NCBI RefSeq assembly: GCF_046097105.1
Contig: NZ_CP175562.1
Coordinates: 1,922,001-1,986,000 of the forward strand
Length of the DNA stretch: 64,000 bases
Direction: 5' to 3'
DNA from: Natroniella sp046097105
GTDB taxonomy: Bacteria > Bacillota > Halanaerobiia > Halobacteroidales > Halobacteroidaceae
Shown here in pieces: positions 1 to 8,086 of the stretch. The notes under the pieces were generated by a model. The model worked only from the letters and a program-made list of their open reading frames with translations, was not told the origin of the DNA and did no database searches. The position numbers and the translations under genes were made by a program. How positions within the stretch are numbered: position 1 is the stretch's first letter; the number at the start of each line of letters is the position of its first letter.

Positions 1-488
1 GATAATATAATTTTACTTCTTCTAATATTATATTCTAAAATATCGATTCCATATATATTTTCTTTTACAATATCATTAATAGGCTTATTAAATTTTTCTT
101 TATAATACCTGACCAATCCTATTAAAAAAGCTCCAGAGCCACAACTAATATCAATATTTTTATCATCCTTCTGCGGAGCTATTATATCAATCATTTTGTT
201 TACTATGTATGGAGGAGTAAAAAAAGCACCATTAACTTTCCTATCGCCTTCTGGTATTAATAGTTCTAAATGATTCTCTAAGTGTTCTAAATCATTTATC
301 ATTTGCAAGTGTTCAATTTCATCTTGAAGATTATCATCCTCATTAAAGCCACTAAAATAATTTTCTAAAAAAGCACTATATTTAATATCTATCTTATTAT
401 TTTTTATAAAATAATAAACTAAGTTTTTTTCTAATTCAATTAAATCATAATTATTTGCTACCATACTATTCAATTTAGATTTATTCAC
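1..488 (-). CDS. DNA adenine-N6 methyltransferase, N-terminal part (cut by window edge)
   Basis: The reading frame is open from a GTG at 488 to the left edge of the window, so the C-terminus is missing. The GTG is preceded by AAAAGGAG with about 8 nt spacing. About 162 residues are visible. Around residue 88 there is GAFFTPPYIVNKM, followed by DISCGSGAFLIGL. These match the TPPY-type motif X and the SAM-binding motif I of N6-adenine methyltransferases of type I/IIG restriction systems. The catalytic NPPY motif would lie beyond the edge. The N-terminal 80 residues are Asn/Glu rich and helical-looking. Whether a specificity subunit, nuclease or other defence partner is next to it cannot be seen. 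The family is clear; the exact system is unknown. Confidence 0.75.
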   Translation of the reverse strand, partial: MNKSKLNSMVANNYDLIELEKNLVYYFIKNNKIDIKYSAFLENYFSGFNEDDNLQDEIEHLQMINDLEHLENHLELLIPEGDRKVNGAFFTPPYIVNKMIDIIAPQKDDKNIDISCGSGAFLIGLVRYYKEKFNKPINDIVKENIYGIDILEYNIRRSKIIL

Positions 489-633
489 TAATAAAACTCC
501 TTTTTATTATAATTAATGCTCTTTTAATAACTAAAACAAATTATAACAAATACTAATATTAATAGCAAACTAACTATGACATTACCAGCAAAATATAAAT
601 TATAAATTAAAATAATTCATTTTTGTTTAACTA

Positions 634-664
634 AAAACCTCTAAGTATTTAACTCAGAGGTTTT
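634..664 (-). terminator. Intrinsic terminator downstream of purC
   Basis: An inverted repeat (aaaacctct / agaggtttt) is followed on the minus strand by a T-tract. It lies about 40 nt after the purC stop codon. Confidence 0.75.
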
Positions 665-705
665 CTTGTCTCTTATCAACTTTTTATAAATAGATTTATG
701 CAATC

Positions 706-1392
706 TTACTCCTCTAACATTAATTTCTCTAAACGCAATGGCTCTATATACTCCCCATCCTTAAAAGCTCTCATATTTCCTCCTGATATTTCATCTATCA
801 ATACAATCTCTCCAGAATCCCCTACCCTACCAAACTCAAACTTGATATCATATAACTCAAGCCCTTTTTTACTAAGTTCATCTTTGACTACATCTGCAAC
901 CTTTTGTGTTAATTCCTTTACTGTCTCATATTCATCAGTGGTTAATATACCCAACATATCTAAAGCATCCTTTGTAATCGGTGGATCTTTACGCTCATCA
1001 TCTTTGAGAGTAACCTCTACAAAAGAGTCTAATTCTTCTCCTTCTTCAACATACATCCCATAACGTCTGTAAAAACTGCCTACTGCTCTATGACGACATA
1101 TTACTTCAATTCCCTCTCCAAATACCTCAGCAGGCATTACAGTCATAGTTGATTTCTCAATGTCTGCATCAATATAATGAGTAGGTATTCCTTCATCTTT
1201 TAACCTTTCAAAAAATAGCTTTGTCAATCTCAGTCCTGCTCTACCTGCTCCTTCTATTGTTAGCCCAACTTCATTTGCTCCAGGATCAAAGACACCATTC
1301 TCACCTGTTACATCATCCTTGAATTTTAGCAAATAGTTTCCATCATCTAAAGCATATACATCTTTTGTTTTCCCTGTATAAACTAAATCCAT
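706..1392 (-). CDS. purC: Phosphoribosylaminoimidazole-succinocarboxamide synthase (SAICAR synthetase)
   Basis: This enzyme of de novo purine synthesis condenses CAIR with aspartate, using ATP, to make SAICAR. The protein is 228 aa, close to the usual ~235. Family landmarks are YTGKTKDVY at the N-terminus, CRHRAVGSFYRRYG in the middle, and KFEFGR with LIDEISGGNMR near the C-terminus. The longest frame starts at a GTG at 1401, but that GTG overlaps the AAGGAG Shine-Dalgarno sequence. The ATG at 1392, 8 nt downstream of it, is therefore preferred. The gene stands alone here with its own terminator; no other pur genes are in the window. The product is cytosolic. Confidence 0.93.
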   Translation of the reverse strand: MDLVYTGKTKDVYALDDGNYLLKFKDDVTGENGVFDPGANEVGLTIEGAGRAGLRLTKLFFERLKDEGIPTHYIDADIEKSTMTVMPAEVFGEGIEVICRHRAVGSFYRRYGMYVEEGEELDSFVEVTLKDDERKDPPITKDALDMLGILTTDEYETVKELTQKVADVVKDELSKKGLELYDIKFEFGRVGDSGEIVLIDEISGGNMRAFKDGEYIEPLRLEKLMLEE

Positions 1393-1503
1393 TGATACCA
1401 CTCCTTAATTTAAATTGTAGATTTTCTGTTAATTTCTTTTATAGAATTAATAATTCACCAAAATTAAATTCAGATATTTCGTTACAAGATATCTGAACAT
1501 TTA

Positions 1504-2316
1504 TTAAAAGGATAGGTTTGCAGTAACTGCAAACTCAAAACCACTAAAATCTGTCTCAATTTCATAAGGGGTTTCATCTTCAAAAGAGCTTCTACCATAC
1601 TCAAAATCTTCAATTTCATGACTAAATAAATATCTATAACCAACTCTACCATTTAAACTCAAATTATCATAAACTGGAATTCCTCCCTCTAGACTAGCTT
1701 TAATACCATAAGCTAAATTTTCTCCAAATGCATTAAATTTAGGAAATTCCGCATTTATAGCATAACCTCCTCCTGCAAAGTTAACCATTAAATCATCAGC
1801 AACTCTATAGTTTAAGGTTCCTAGGAAACCAGTCGTATCAATCTTAACATGCTTTTGTTGGAATAGATCCCAAGTTGCTCCCATATGTTCTATTTCAGTA
1901 CCGACTCCTATTCTTTCAGTAATCCAATATCTAAAACCACCATAAAATCCAATCGAAGAATTTTTCTTTTCAATATAACCTTTGTCATATCCCGCCAGTT
2001 GATCCCCATTATTTGTTTCATCATCTGGAACATCATAACTATAATTAATTACCTTCAAATCAGAATATGTATTATAATTTAATCCAGTATAAACTTCAAT
2101 ATTACTATGATCTAAGATGCTCCCTCCTTCAGCTTGAATTTGTTCATTACTCTCTTTTGCCTCAAAATCATTCTCCTCATTATCCTGATTCTTTTCTTCA
2201 AACTCATAAATCTCTTCTTCTACTTCCTCTTCCAACTCTACTTCCCCTTCAGCTAATACTCCCATAGTCAAAAGTAATAAAAAGACCAATGTCAAACCTA
2301 AAGTTTTCTTAATCAT
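1504..2316 (-). CDS. Predicted outer-membrane beta-barrel protein
   Basis: A 270-aa secreted protein. Residues 1-22 form a Sec signal peptide (KK, then a Leu-rich core, then GVLA before the charged mature start). A highly acidic linker of about 40 residues (Glu runs) follows. From about residue 70 there are alternating short strands rich in Gly and aromatics, and the chain ends FAVTANLSF. A C-terminal aromatic on an alternating strand is the recognition signal for barrel assembly in diderm bacteria. The overall layout resembles OmpA/OmpW-like porin-type barrels. Closest family and function are not recognised. It supports a double-membraned cell envelope, as known for Halanaerobiales. The start ATG has an AGAGGTGG ribosome binding site. 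Confidence 0.7.
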   Translation of the reverse strand: MIKKTLGLTLVFLLLLTMGVLAEGEVELEEEVEEEIYEFEEKNQDNEENDFEAKESNEQIQAEGGSILDHSNIEVYTGLNYNTYSDLKVINYSYDVPDDETNNGDQLAGYDKGYIEKKNSSIGFYGGFRYWITERIGVGTEIEHMGATWDLFQQKHVKIDTTGFLGTLNYRVADDLMVNFAGGGYAINAEFPKFNAFGENLAYGIKASLEGGIPVYDNLSLNGRVGYRYLFSHEIEDFEYGRSSFEDETPYEIETDFSGFEFAVTANLSF

Positions 2317-2489
2317 TCTTCCACCTCTTTAATTTAATTGTTACTACTATTAATTGAATACTAATGTAAATATTCCTTCTGCAAACTAAAATTTCATTAA
2401 ACCCATTATAAATTTGCTATAATTGGTTTCAAAACTATCGGAATCTTATCTATCAAAGCAGGAATCAAATATTTTTGCTGAAAGCAAAA

Positions 2490-2520
2490 AATCTAAGTGA
2501 GCAGTTGGCCCACTTAGATT
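2490..2520 (-). terminator. Intrinsic terminator after the small-gene cluster
   Basis: A 10-bp perfect stem (aatctaagtg / cacttagatt) is followed on the minus strand by TTTTTT. It terminates the small genes at 2592-3167 before the outer-membrane gene. Confidence 0.7.
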
Positions 2521-2591
2521 AATATTAGAAAATGTTAAATTTGAAAGCCACTTCTTACTTCGCTACTTACAATTAAAGGCTTTCCTTATTT

Positions 2592-2747
2592 CTAATCATT
2601 CATCTTCTCTTCTAGCTTCTTTTCAGAGGCAGCAATAATCTCCTTTAATCCAGTTCTACCTATATTAATATTTTCGTTTTCAGCTGCTTCACTAGCTGGA
2701 GAGCCTAATAGTACTTGATCACTAAATTTCCCACTTATTTGTGCCAT
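2592..2747 (-). CDS. Small hypothetical protein (51 aa)
   Basis: A short minus-strand frame begins MAQISGKFSDQVLLGSPAS and ends KKLEEKMND. The ATG at 2747 is preceded by AAGGA with about 7 nt spacing. The start overlaps the 3' end of the degenerate small gene at 2735-2920, suggesting translational coupling in one transcript that ends at the hairpin at 2490-2520. The sequence is polar, has no membrane segment and no cysteines, and its C-terminal third should be helical. I do not recognise the family. Its size and compact position argue for a real gene, but codon evidence from 51 residues is thin. Confidence 0.45.
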   Translation of the reverse strand: MAQISGKFSDQVLLGSPASEAAENENINIGRTGLKEIIAASEKKLEEKMND

Positions 2748-2920
2748 CTATCCTTAAAATCACTTTGTTGACCTTCTTCTATTTCTACTTGGGGCATATC
2801 AACCCTACCCGCTTTTATATTTCCTTGCCTTGTATTTCTAGGATCAAGATTACTAATAACTTCTTCTGCTATATCATTATCTGGAAATTATTTTCCTTCT
2901 CTATTATCCTTTTCCGTCAT
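2735..2920 (-). pseudogene. Degenerate copy of the 68-aa small gene at 2961-3167
   Basis: An ATG at 2920 has a strong GGAGGTGAG ribosome binding site, but codon 11 is TAA. Beyond the stop the frame continues for 50 codons and is clearly related to the neighbour. Both contain DND near the start, then NLDPR-S/N-TR, then a polar stretch ending in SFKED or SDFKD. The upstream 22 bp, including the ribosome binding site, is identical in the two copies (2927-2948 and 3174-3195). This is a tandem duplication in which one copy is broken, unless the stop is a sequencing error. Confidence 0.55.
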
Positions 2921-2960
2921 TCAAACCTCACCTCCTAGAATATATTTTGCAGCTTAACAA

Positions 2961-3167
2961 TTAGCCATTATATTCTCCAATTATTTTTGCAATATCTTCT
3001 TTAAAACTCTTTGATGTTCCTATCTCAAGGTCTACTTGAGATAGAAGATCTCTTTCTACTTTCATATTATGCTCACGTGTACTTCTAGGATCAAGATTAT
3101 CACTAGTTAACCCTGTTATATCATTATCTAGGAAGCCATTATCTCTTCTATCCTTCTCTTCTCTCAT
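2961..3167 (-). CDS. Small charged hypothetical protein (68 aa)
   Basis: Starts MREEKDRRDNGFLDND at an ATG with TAGGAGGTGAG upstream, and ends KIIGEYNG. Strongly hydrophilic, with no signal peptide, membrane segment or cysteine. It is the intact member of a tandem pair (see the degenerate copy at 2735-2920), sharing the NLDPRSTR motif. The small size and polar character are reminiscent of small spore-associated proteins, but I see no match to the SASP signature, so no function is assigned. It is probably co-transcribed with the 51-aa gene downstream. Confidence 0.6.
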   Translation of the reverse strand: MREEKDRRDNGFLDNDITGLTSDNLDPRSTREHNMKVERDLLSQVDLEIGTSKSFKEDIAKIIGEYNG

Positions 3168-3235
3168 AGAAAGCTCACCTCCTAGAATATATTTTACAGA
3201 TTAAATACAATAAACATACTAGAACTTTTTATCAC

Positions 3236-3796
3236 CTAAAACAGTTCCATTACTGCCATAAATAACAGTATAGTTCCTGCTATATAGTTGGCCCGATCAC
3301 CAATCCAACCTGTCATCTGTCCTCCTAATCGAGAACCCGACCAAATAAAGAACATACTAGCAACTGCAGTAGCAATACTAGTAAAGAAGATAGGATAATC
3401 CTGCAATCCTCCTGAAAAGCCTAAAAACAATGAATTTACTCCCAAAGCCAAACCCAAAGTTATAACTGCATACCAGGACATATAATGCTTTTCCATAAAA
3501 CTTTCTTCAACTTTTTGCTCAGCCTTCTCATCATTATCTTTGCTGTAACCTTCCCACAAAAACCATAAACCAAATAAAGTAAAAACAGTAACACTGATAT
3601 ATATATCTATTCTTTCAGGAAATAAAAGAGCAAGTTGTTCTCCAATTAATAATCCAATTAACATTGTCAACCCTGAAATAACAGCTATTCCAAAGATTGA
3701 ACGTACTGCAAGTCTACCTTTTTTTAATCCCATAGAAAAACCTATACTTAAGTCATCAAGAGTAGAAGATATTGCTAGCAAAACTGATGGTATCAT
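3236..3796 (-). CDS. MntP/YtaF-family membrane protein (putative Mn2+ efflux / sporulation membrane protein)
   Basis: A 186-aa integral membrane protein with about six hydrophobic segments arranged as two homologous halves. The first half opens with LLAISSTLDDLSIGFSMGL; the second has LGLALGVNSLFLGFSGG. An Asp-containing helix I and a matching helix IV are the hallmark of the MntP / YtaF (DUF204) family. A charged loop (about residues 84-105) separates the halves. MntP members export Mn2+; YtaF members are sporulation-associated with unclear transport substrate. This one lacks a decisive feature for either. The ATG has an AAGGAGGG site 7 nt upstream. It is monocistronic or expressed with the small genes downstream. 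Confidence 0.75.
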   Translation of the reverse strand: MIPSVLLAISSTLDDLSIGFSMGLKKGRLAVRSIFGIAVISGLTMLIGLLIGEQLALLFPERIDIYISVTVFTLFGLWFLWEGYSKDNDEKAEQKVEESFMEKHYMSWYAVITLGLALGVNSLFLGFSGGLQDYPIFFTSIATAVASMFFIWSGSRLGGQMTGWIGDRANYIAGTILLFMAVMELF

Positions 3797-4118
3797 TACT
3801 TATCCCTCCTTAATTAAATTTCTTTACTTTTATATTTCTCAATTTAGTTTTTCTTTATTATATTAATTTAAACTTTAAAGTTAAAATATAACTTTTAAAA
3901 AATTTATTTTTATAAAATCAAGCTATAAATATAGTTTATTTATGATAAACTAAGCTTAGGGTGACATTTGATCAGAGCCTAAGATTAAGTTTGAGTCTAG
4001 CTAATCCATAAAAAATTTTAAAACAGAAAGCTACGATATTTTCTAAAAATAATATTTTCCTAAACAATAAAGGTTTATACAATATTTCTAGTATTATTAT
4101 AAATGAAAGGAGATAAAA
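3797..4118. other. Intergenic region between divergent genes
   Basis: About 320 nt, very AT-rich. It contains the divergent promoter space for the MntP-like gene and the deacetylase. I see no clear consensus promoter, RNA gene or long inverted repeat. A CTAAGCTTAGGG palindrome near 3950 and a short region resembling the CTTAAG-type hairpin repeats are the only visible structures. Confidence 0.4.
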
Positions 4119-5006
4119 ATGAAATCAAAATATGTAATTGGATTAACTTTATTATTAATAATTACTTTATTTGGTTTTACATTAGGACACTTGGGGGTTA
4201 TAACACTTCCAAATAATAATGTAGAAGATGGTAATGAAATCACAGAAGGGATAGATGACGAAAATGATTTAGCAGCTGAACCTAAACTATATAATAGCAA
4301 TTCAGATGAAGAACTAGATGATGAACTAGAAGAAGAGTTAAATGGTTTTAAAGAGACTATTGAAAGGCAAGCAAAAAAATATCCAGACACTTTGTTTTTA
4401 AGTAAAGAAACTGAAGAGAGAGTAATTGCCCTTACCTTTGATGATGGCCCAGAGCATATAAACACACCAGAAATTTTGGACATATTAAAAGAAGAGAATA
4501 TTAAAGTAACCTTCTTTGTCTTAGGACAGAATGTCAAACAGTTTCCTGATATTGCACAAAGAATGGTAGATGAAGGACACCAAGTTGCTAATCACTCTTG
4601 GGATCATGAAAATTTTACTGATTTAACTAATGAGGAGATATTATATAATCAAATAATACCAACTTCAGAAAAAATTGAAAAGATTACAGGAGTTTATCCT
4701 ACAATTATCAGACCACCATTTGGTGCTATTAATGATGAAACTATTGAATTCTTAGGCTATCAAGGCTGGAAAATGGTTAACTGGTCGATTGATAGCTTTG
4801 ACTGGCATTATGCTGAGGATACTCATGAAGAAATTGTAGGTCAAGTAGAGAGACATTATCATCCAGGAGGAATTGTGCTACTGCATAATGGTGTTATTCA
4901 TAAAGAAACTGTTCAAGCTCTACCTAGAATAATAGAGTTGTTAAGAGAAGATGGTTATAAATTTAAAACTGTCGATGAATTACTCTTTAACAATAATAAT
5001 TATTAG
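4119..5006 (+). CDS. Secreted or membrane-anchored polysaccharide deacetylase (NodB domain)
   Basis: A 295-aa carbohydrate esterase family 4 protein, expected to remove acetyl groups from peptidoglycan or another wall glycan. Residues 5-23 form an uncleaved signal anchor or signal peptide. An acidic linker (about 35-75) leads to the NodB domain at about 100-285. The catalytic and metal motifs are visible: TFDDGP (106-111, Asp general base and metal Asp), NHSWDH (metal His 159 and 163), RPPFG, a W/D pair in WSIDSFDW, and IVLLHNG with the late catalytic His. The start ATG follows AAAGGAG. Single gene, closed by a bidirectional terminator. Peptidoglycan deacetylation during sporulation or lysozyme resistance are both possible. 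Confidence 0.9.
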   Translation: MKSKYVIGLTLLLIITLFGFTLGHLGVITLPNNNVEDGNEITEGIDDENDLAAEPKLYNSNSDEELDDELEEELNGFKETIERQAKKYPDTLFLSKETEERVIALTFDDGPEHINTPEILDILKEENIKVTFFVLGQNVKQFPDIAQRMVDEGHQVANHSWDHENFTDLTNEEILYNQIIPTSEKIEKITGVYPTIIRPPFGAINDETIEFLGYQGWKMVNWSIDSFDWHYAEDTHEEIVGQVERHYHPGGIVLLHNGVIHKETVQALPRIIELLREDGYKFKTVDELLFNNNNY

Positions 5007-5044
5007 TATTTATTCATCACTTAATTAACACCCAACTAAAATAG

Positions 5045-5081
5045 AAAAGGTTTCTTGGCTCAATTCGCCAAGAAACCTTTT
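5045..5081. terminator. Bidirectional terminator between convergent genes
   Basis: A 15-bp perfect stem (aaaaggtttcttggc and its complement) with a 7-nt loop. A/T tracts on both sides let it serve the deacetylase (+) and the opp operon (-). Confidence 0.9.
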
Positions 5082-5086
5082 TAAGG

Positions 5087-6064
5087 TCAATCTAAAACAC
5101 ATGCTGAATAGTGATCTTCTCCTACTTGTTTCAGTTTATGATTGCACTTTATACATTCACTTTTAGCCATAGAACATCGTGGCTTAAATCGACATCCCTG
5201 TGGAATATCAATTTGATTAGCTACTTCATCATCAAGAGCAATCCGCTTTCTATTCACATCAGGGTCAGGAACAGGCACTGCTGATAATAAAGTCTTCGTA
5301 TAAGGATGCCTTGGGTTCATTATGACTTCATCAGTAGGGCCAATCTCCATAATCTTTCCTAAATATAAAATTGCAATCCGATCACATAAGTACTTAATTG
5401 TAGATAAGTCATGTGATATATATACCATAGTCAAACCTAATTCATCCCGTAAATCTCCCAATAGATTTAAAATACCTGCTCGAATAGAGACATCTAACAT
5501 AGATACAGGCTCATCAGCTACTAAAAATTTAGGTTCTAATACAATTCCTCTAGCAATAGCCACTCTTTGCCTCTGCCCTCCACTTAATTCATGAGGATAT
5601 TGATTTAGATACTTCTCGGCTGGTCTCAACTCAGCTGTTTCTAATGCTTCTACCACCCTATCATAAATTTCATTTTCATCACCTAATTTATGAATCAATA
5701 ATGGTTCAGCTACAGTCTGATAGATCGTAAATCGTGGGTTTAAGGTTTCATAAGGATCTTGAAAGATCATCTGCACTTCTCTTCTAAACTTCTTTTCATC
5801 TTTTCTGGTTAATTTCGTGAAATCATCTCCATCAAGAGTTATTTTACCTTCAGTCGGCTCTTGTAACCTCAATAATATCTCTCCAATAGTGCTCTTCCCT
5901 GAACCACTCTCTCCAGCTAAACCAAAAATCTCACCTTCTTTAATAGTTAATGAAACATCATCGAGCGCCTTAACATATTCTTTTGGTTTAAATATATTTG
6001 TTATACCCGCTCCCACTGAAAAATACTTCTTCAATCCTTCTACCTCTAGCATATTATTTGCCAT
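5087..6064 (-). CDS. oppF: Oligopeptide/dipeptide ABC transporter ATP-binding subunit F
   Basis: The second ATPase of a peptide importer (325 aa). Walker A is GESGSGKST, the signature is LSGGQRQRVAIARG, Walker B is FLVADEP and the switch His is in VYISHD. The C-terminal oligopeptide domain carries cysteines in CRFKPRCSMAKSEC, typical of OppD/DppD-type subunits, where they can bind an Fe-S cluster. It is last in the order permease-permease-ATPase-ATPase (oppB-C-D-F). The ATG at 6064 has GGAGG 7 nt upstream. It ends at the shared hairpin at 5045-5081. Peptide versus nickel or sugar substrates cannot be told from the ATPases alone. Confidence 0.9.
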   Translation of the reverse strand: MANNMLEVEGLKKYFSVGAGITNIFKPKEYVKALDDVSLTIKEGEIFGLAGESGSGKSTIGEILLRLQEPTEGKITLDGDDFTKLTRKDEKKFRREVQMIFQDPYETLNPRFTIYQTVAEPLLIHKLGDENEIYDRVVEALETAELRPAEKYLNQYPHELSGGQRQRVAIARGIVLEPKFLVADEPVSMLDVSIRAGILNLLGDLRDELGLTMVYISHDLSTIKYLCDRIAILYLGKIMEIGPTDEVIMNPRHPYTKTLLSAVPVPDPDVNRKRIALDDEVANQIDIPQGCRFKPRCSMAKSECIKCNHKLKQVGEDHYSACVLD

Positions 6065-6090
6065 ATTCTCACCTCCCTAGCTTATCTGGA

Positions 6091-7134
6091 TTATCTTCTT
6101 AGTTGTTTTTTTATTTGACGTTCTTTTACCTGTTCCCAGGTTTCTCTTAACTTTGCTTTTTCTCTAAATTCATCAATTCTATCGGTAAAGTGGCAGGCAG
6201 AATAGTGACCTGGTTTAATTTCTTGTAAACCAGGCATCTCTGCATAACAAACATCTTCTGCAAAAGGACATCTAGGAGCAAATCGACAACCTGGTTTAGG
6301 GTTGATTAAATTAGGAGGTGAACCCGGCATTGAAATCAACCTCTCTCCTATTTCATTAATACTTGGAAATGCATTTTGCAAACCTAATCCATAAGGATGA
6401 TGAGTATCCTTAAAAAAGTCTCTTGTACTTCCTATTTCAGCAATTCTACCACCGTACATCACAATAATCTGATCACAAGTCTCTGCTACCACTGAGATAT
6501 CATGAGTGATAAAAACCATTGAAGTATTTATTTCCTGTTGCAACTTTATAATTTGGTGTAAAATCCGATCTTGTACAACCACATCTAACGCTGTAGTCGG
6601 CTCATCTGCAATTACTAAAGCAGGGCTCAAAGCTAGAGCCATCGCAATAATTGCTCTCTGCTTCATTCCACCACTTAACTGATGAGGATAGCTATTCAAC
6701 CGCTTACGCTCCAGTCCTACCAATTCAAATAAGTTCGCTGCTCGCTCGATAGCCTCTTTCTTATCTACCTGTGATTGGTGAGTCTTAATTACCTCTATAA
6801 TCTGATCTTTTATTTTATAAACTGGATCCATAGCATTCATTGCGCTTTGAGCAATCATTGAAATATCATTCCACCGAATCTGTCGTACTTTCTCTGGTGT
6901 CATCTCTACTACATCTTGCCCTTTAAAGATAATCTCTCCTTCTGAAATAACTCCATTACTAGGTAATAGTTTCATTAATGATTTAGCAACTGTGGTCTTT
7001 CCACAACCACTCTCACCTACTAACCCCAGATTTTGTCCTCTTTCTAAACTAAAAGAAACACCTCTAACAGCTTCTAAAGTTCCTTTTTCTGTAATATAAT
7101 CTATTCCTAAATTATTTACCTCTAATAGTGGCAT
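6091..7134 (-). CDS. oppD: Oligopeptide/dipeptide ABC transporter ATP-binding subunit D
   Basis: The first ATPase of the peptide importer (347 aa). Walker A is GESGCGKTT, signature LSGGMKQRAIIAMAL, Walker B LVIADEPTTALD and H-loop FITHD. The C-terminal peptide-transporter extension contains CRFAPRCPFAEDVC plus a later Cys in YSACHF. The longest frame begins with TTG directly before an ATG; the ATG at 7134 is better spaced (9 nt) from GAGGAGG. The upstream permease stop (TAA at 7138-7140) is separated by 3 nt, so translation is probably coupled. The basic C-terminal tail (about 30 residues) is longer than usual. Confidence 0.9.
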   Translation of the reverse strand: MPLLEVNNLGIDYITEKGTLEAVRGVSFSLERGQNLGLVGESGCGKTTVAKSLMKLLPSNGVISEGEIIFKGQDVVEMTPEKVRQIRWNDISMIAQSAMNAMDPVYKIKDQIIEVIKTHQSQVDKKEAIERAANLFELVGLERKRLNSYPHQLSGGMKQRAIIAMALALSPALVIADEPTTALDVVVQDRILHQIIKLQQEINTSMVFITHDISVVAETCDQIIVMYGGRIAEIGSTRDFFKDTHHPYGLGLQNAFPSINEIGERLISMPGSPPNLINPKPGCRFAPRCPFAEDVCYAEMPGLQEIKPGHYSACHFTDRIDEFREKAKLRETWEQVKERQIKKQLRR

Positions 7135-7137
7135 CAA

Positions 7138-8070
7138 TTATCGCCTCCTCAATCTTGGATTTACAATTTCTTCAAAGGCTCTAGCAGTAAAGAAGATTGC
7201 CACTAAAACTAATACAATAGCTACCCCCGGAGGGATAACCCACCACCAAGCAGTCCTAATAGCTCCAGTTAAAAAGCTTGTGTGTAAGATTTGGCCCCAG
7301 CTAATTACATCTGGATCTCCAAACCCAATAAAACTGACACTAGCCTCAGCTAAAATAGCCCAGCTAACCATAAAAGCCATTTCTAATAAAGCGAGCGGGA
7401 TAATATTAGGAGTAATATATTTATACATGATCCTTAAATCAGATGCTCCTGCTACTTTAGCCGCCTTAATGAACGGTCTATTTACCACTGATAAGACCTG
7501 AGAACGAATAATCCGTGCTACAGTTCTCCAAGTAAGCAAAGAAATAGCCAAAATAATATTCCAAATGCTCGGATCCAATAATGCTACCAATATAATAACA
7601 AAAGGAATAAATGGCAAAGCATACATGATATCTACAATTCGCATCAAGAAGTTATCAATTGCTCCTCCATAGTATCCAGCAATCAACCCTACATTAGTAC
7701 CGATAAAAGTTACCAAAAAAGCAGCCAAAAACCCTACTAGCAAAGCAACCCTAGATCCCATTACAACTTGGCTAAATACATCACGTCCTAAATTAGTAGT
7801 CCCAAACCAATGTTGAGCAGAAGGAGGTTGTAATCTTGCAATCGCTCCATCCTCTGTACGATTCATTTCATAAGGGTCATAAGGAGCAATTAGTGGAGCA
7901 AACACAGCTACTAAAATAAAAAAGATCAATACTACAACTCCAAACATAGCCATTTTATCTCTTTTTAGTACCTTCTTAAAGAGCTTAAAAGTACTTGCAA
8001 TCGAACTATCCTTAAGATTCTTTCTCTTTAGTTCAACTTCTTCTACATTTTCTACTACAGGTTCAGTCAT
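7138..8070 (-). CDS. oppC: Peptide ABC transporter permease C
   Basis: An inner-membrane permease of 310 aa. It has a soluble N-terminus of about 40 residues, one membrane helix, a periplasmic segment (YDPYEMN... and FGTTNLGRDVFSQ, both typical of OppC/DppC), and then five helices. The cytoplasmic EAA loop is at VAGASDLRIMYKYITPNIIP and docks to the ATPase. Two GTG codons precede the ATG at 8070, but they overlap the AAGGTGG site, so the ATG is chosen. It sits 16 nt after the oppB stop. Confidence 0.9.
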   Translation of the reverse strand: MTEPVVENVEEVELKRKNLKDSSIASTFKLFKKVLKRDKMAMFGVVVLIFFILVAVFAPLIAPYDPYEMNRTEDGAIARLQPPSAQHWFGTTNLGRDVFSQVVMGSRVALLVGFLAAFLVTFIGTNVGLIAGYYGGAIDNFLMRIVDIMYALPFIPFVIILVALLDPSIWNIILAISLLTWRTVARIIRSQVLSVVNRPFIKAAKVAGASDLRIMYKYITPNIIPLALLEMAFMVSWAILAEASVSFIGFGDPDVISWGQILHTSFLTGAIRTAWWWVIPPGVAIVLVLVAIFFTARAFEEIVNPRLRRR

Positions 8071-8086
8071 TATATTCACCACCTTC

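Noticed and set aside
2961..3167. Small acid-soluble spore protein
   Set aside because: It is small and polar, but neither the germination-protease site nor the alpha/beta SASP core motif is present.
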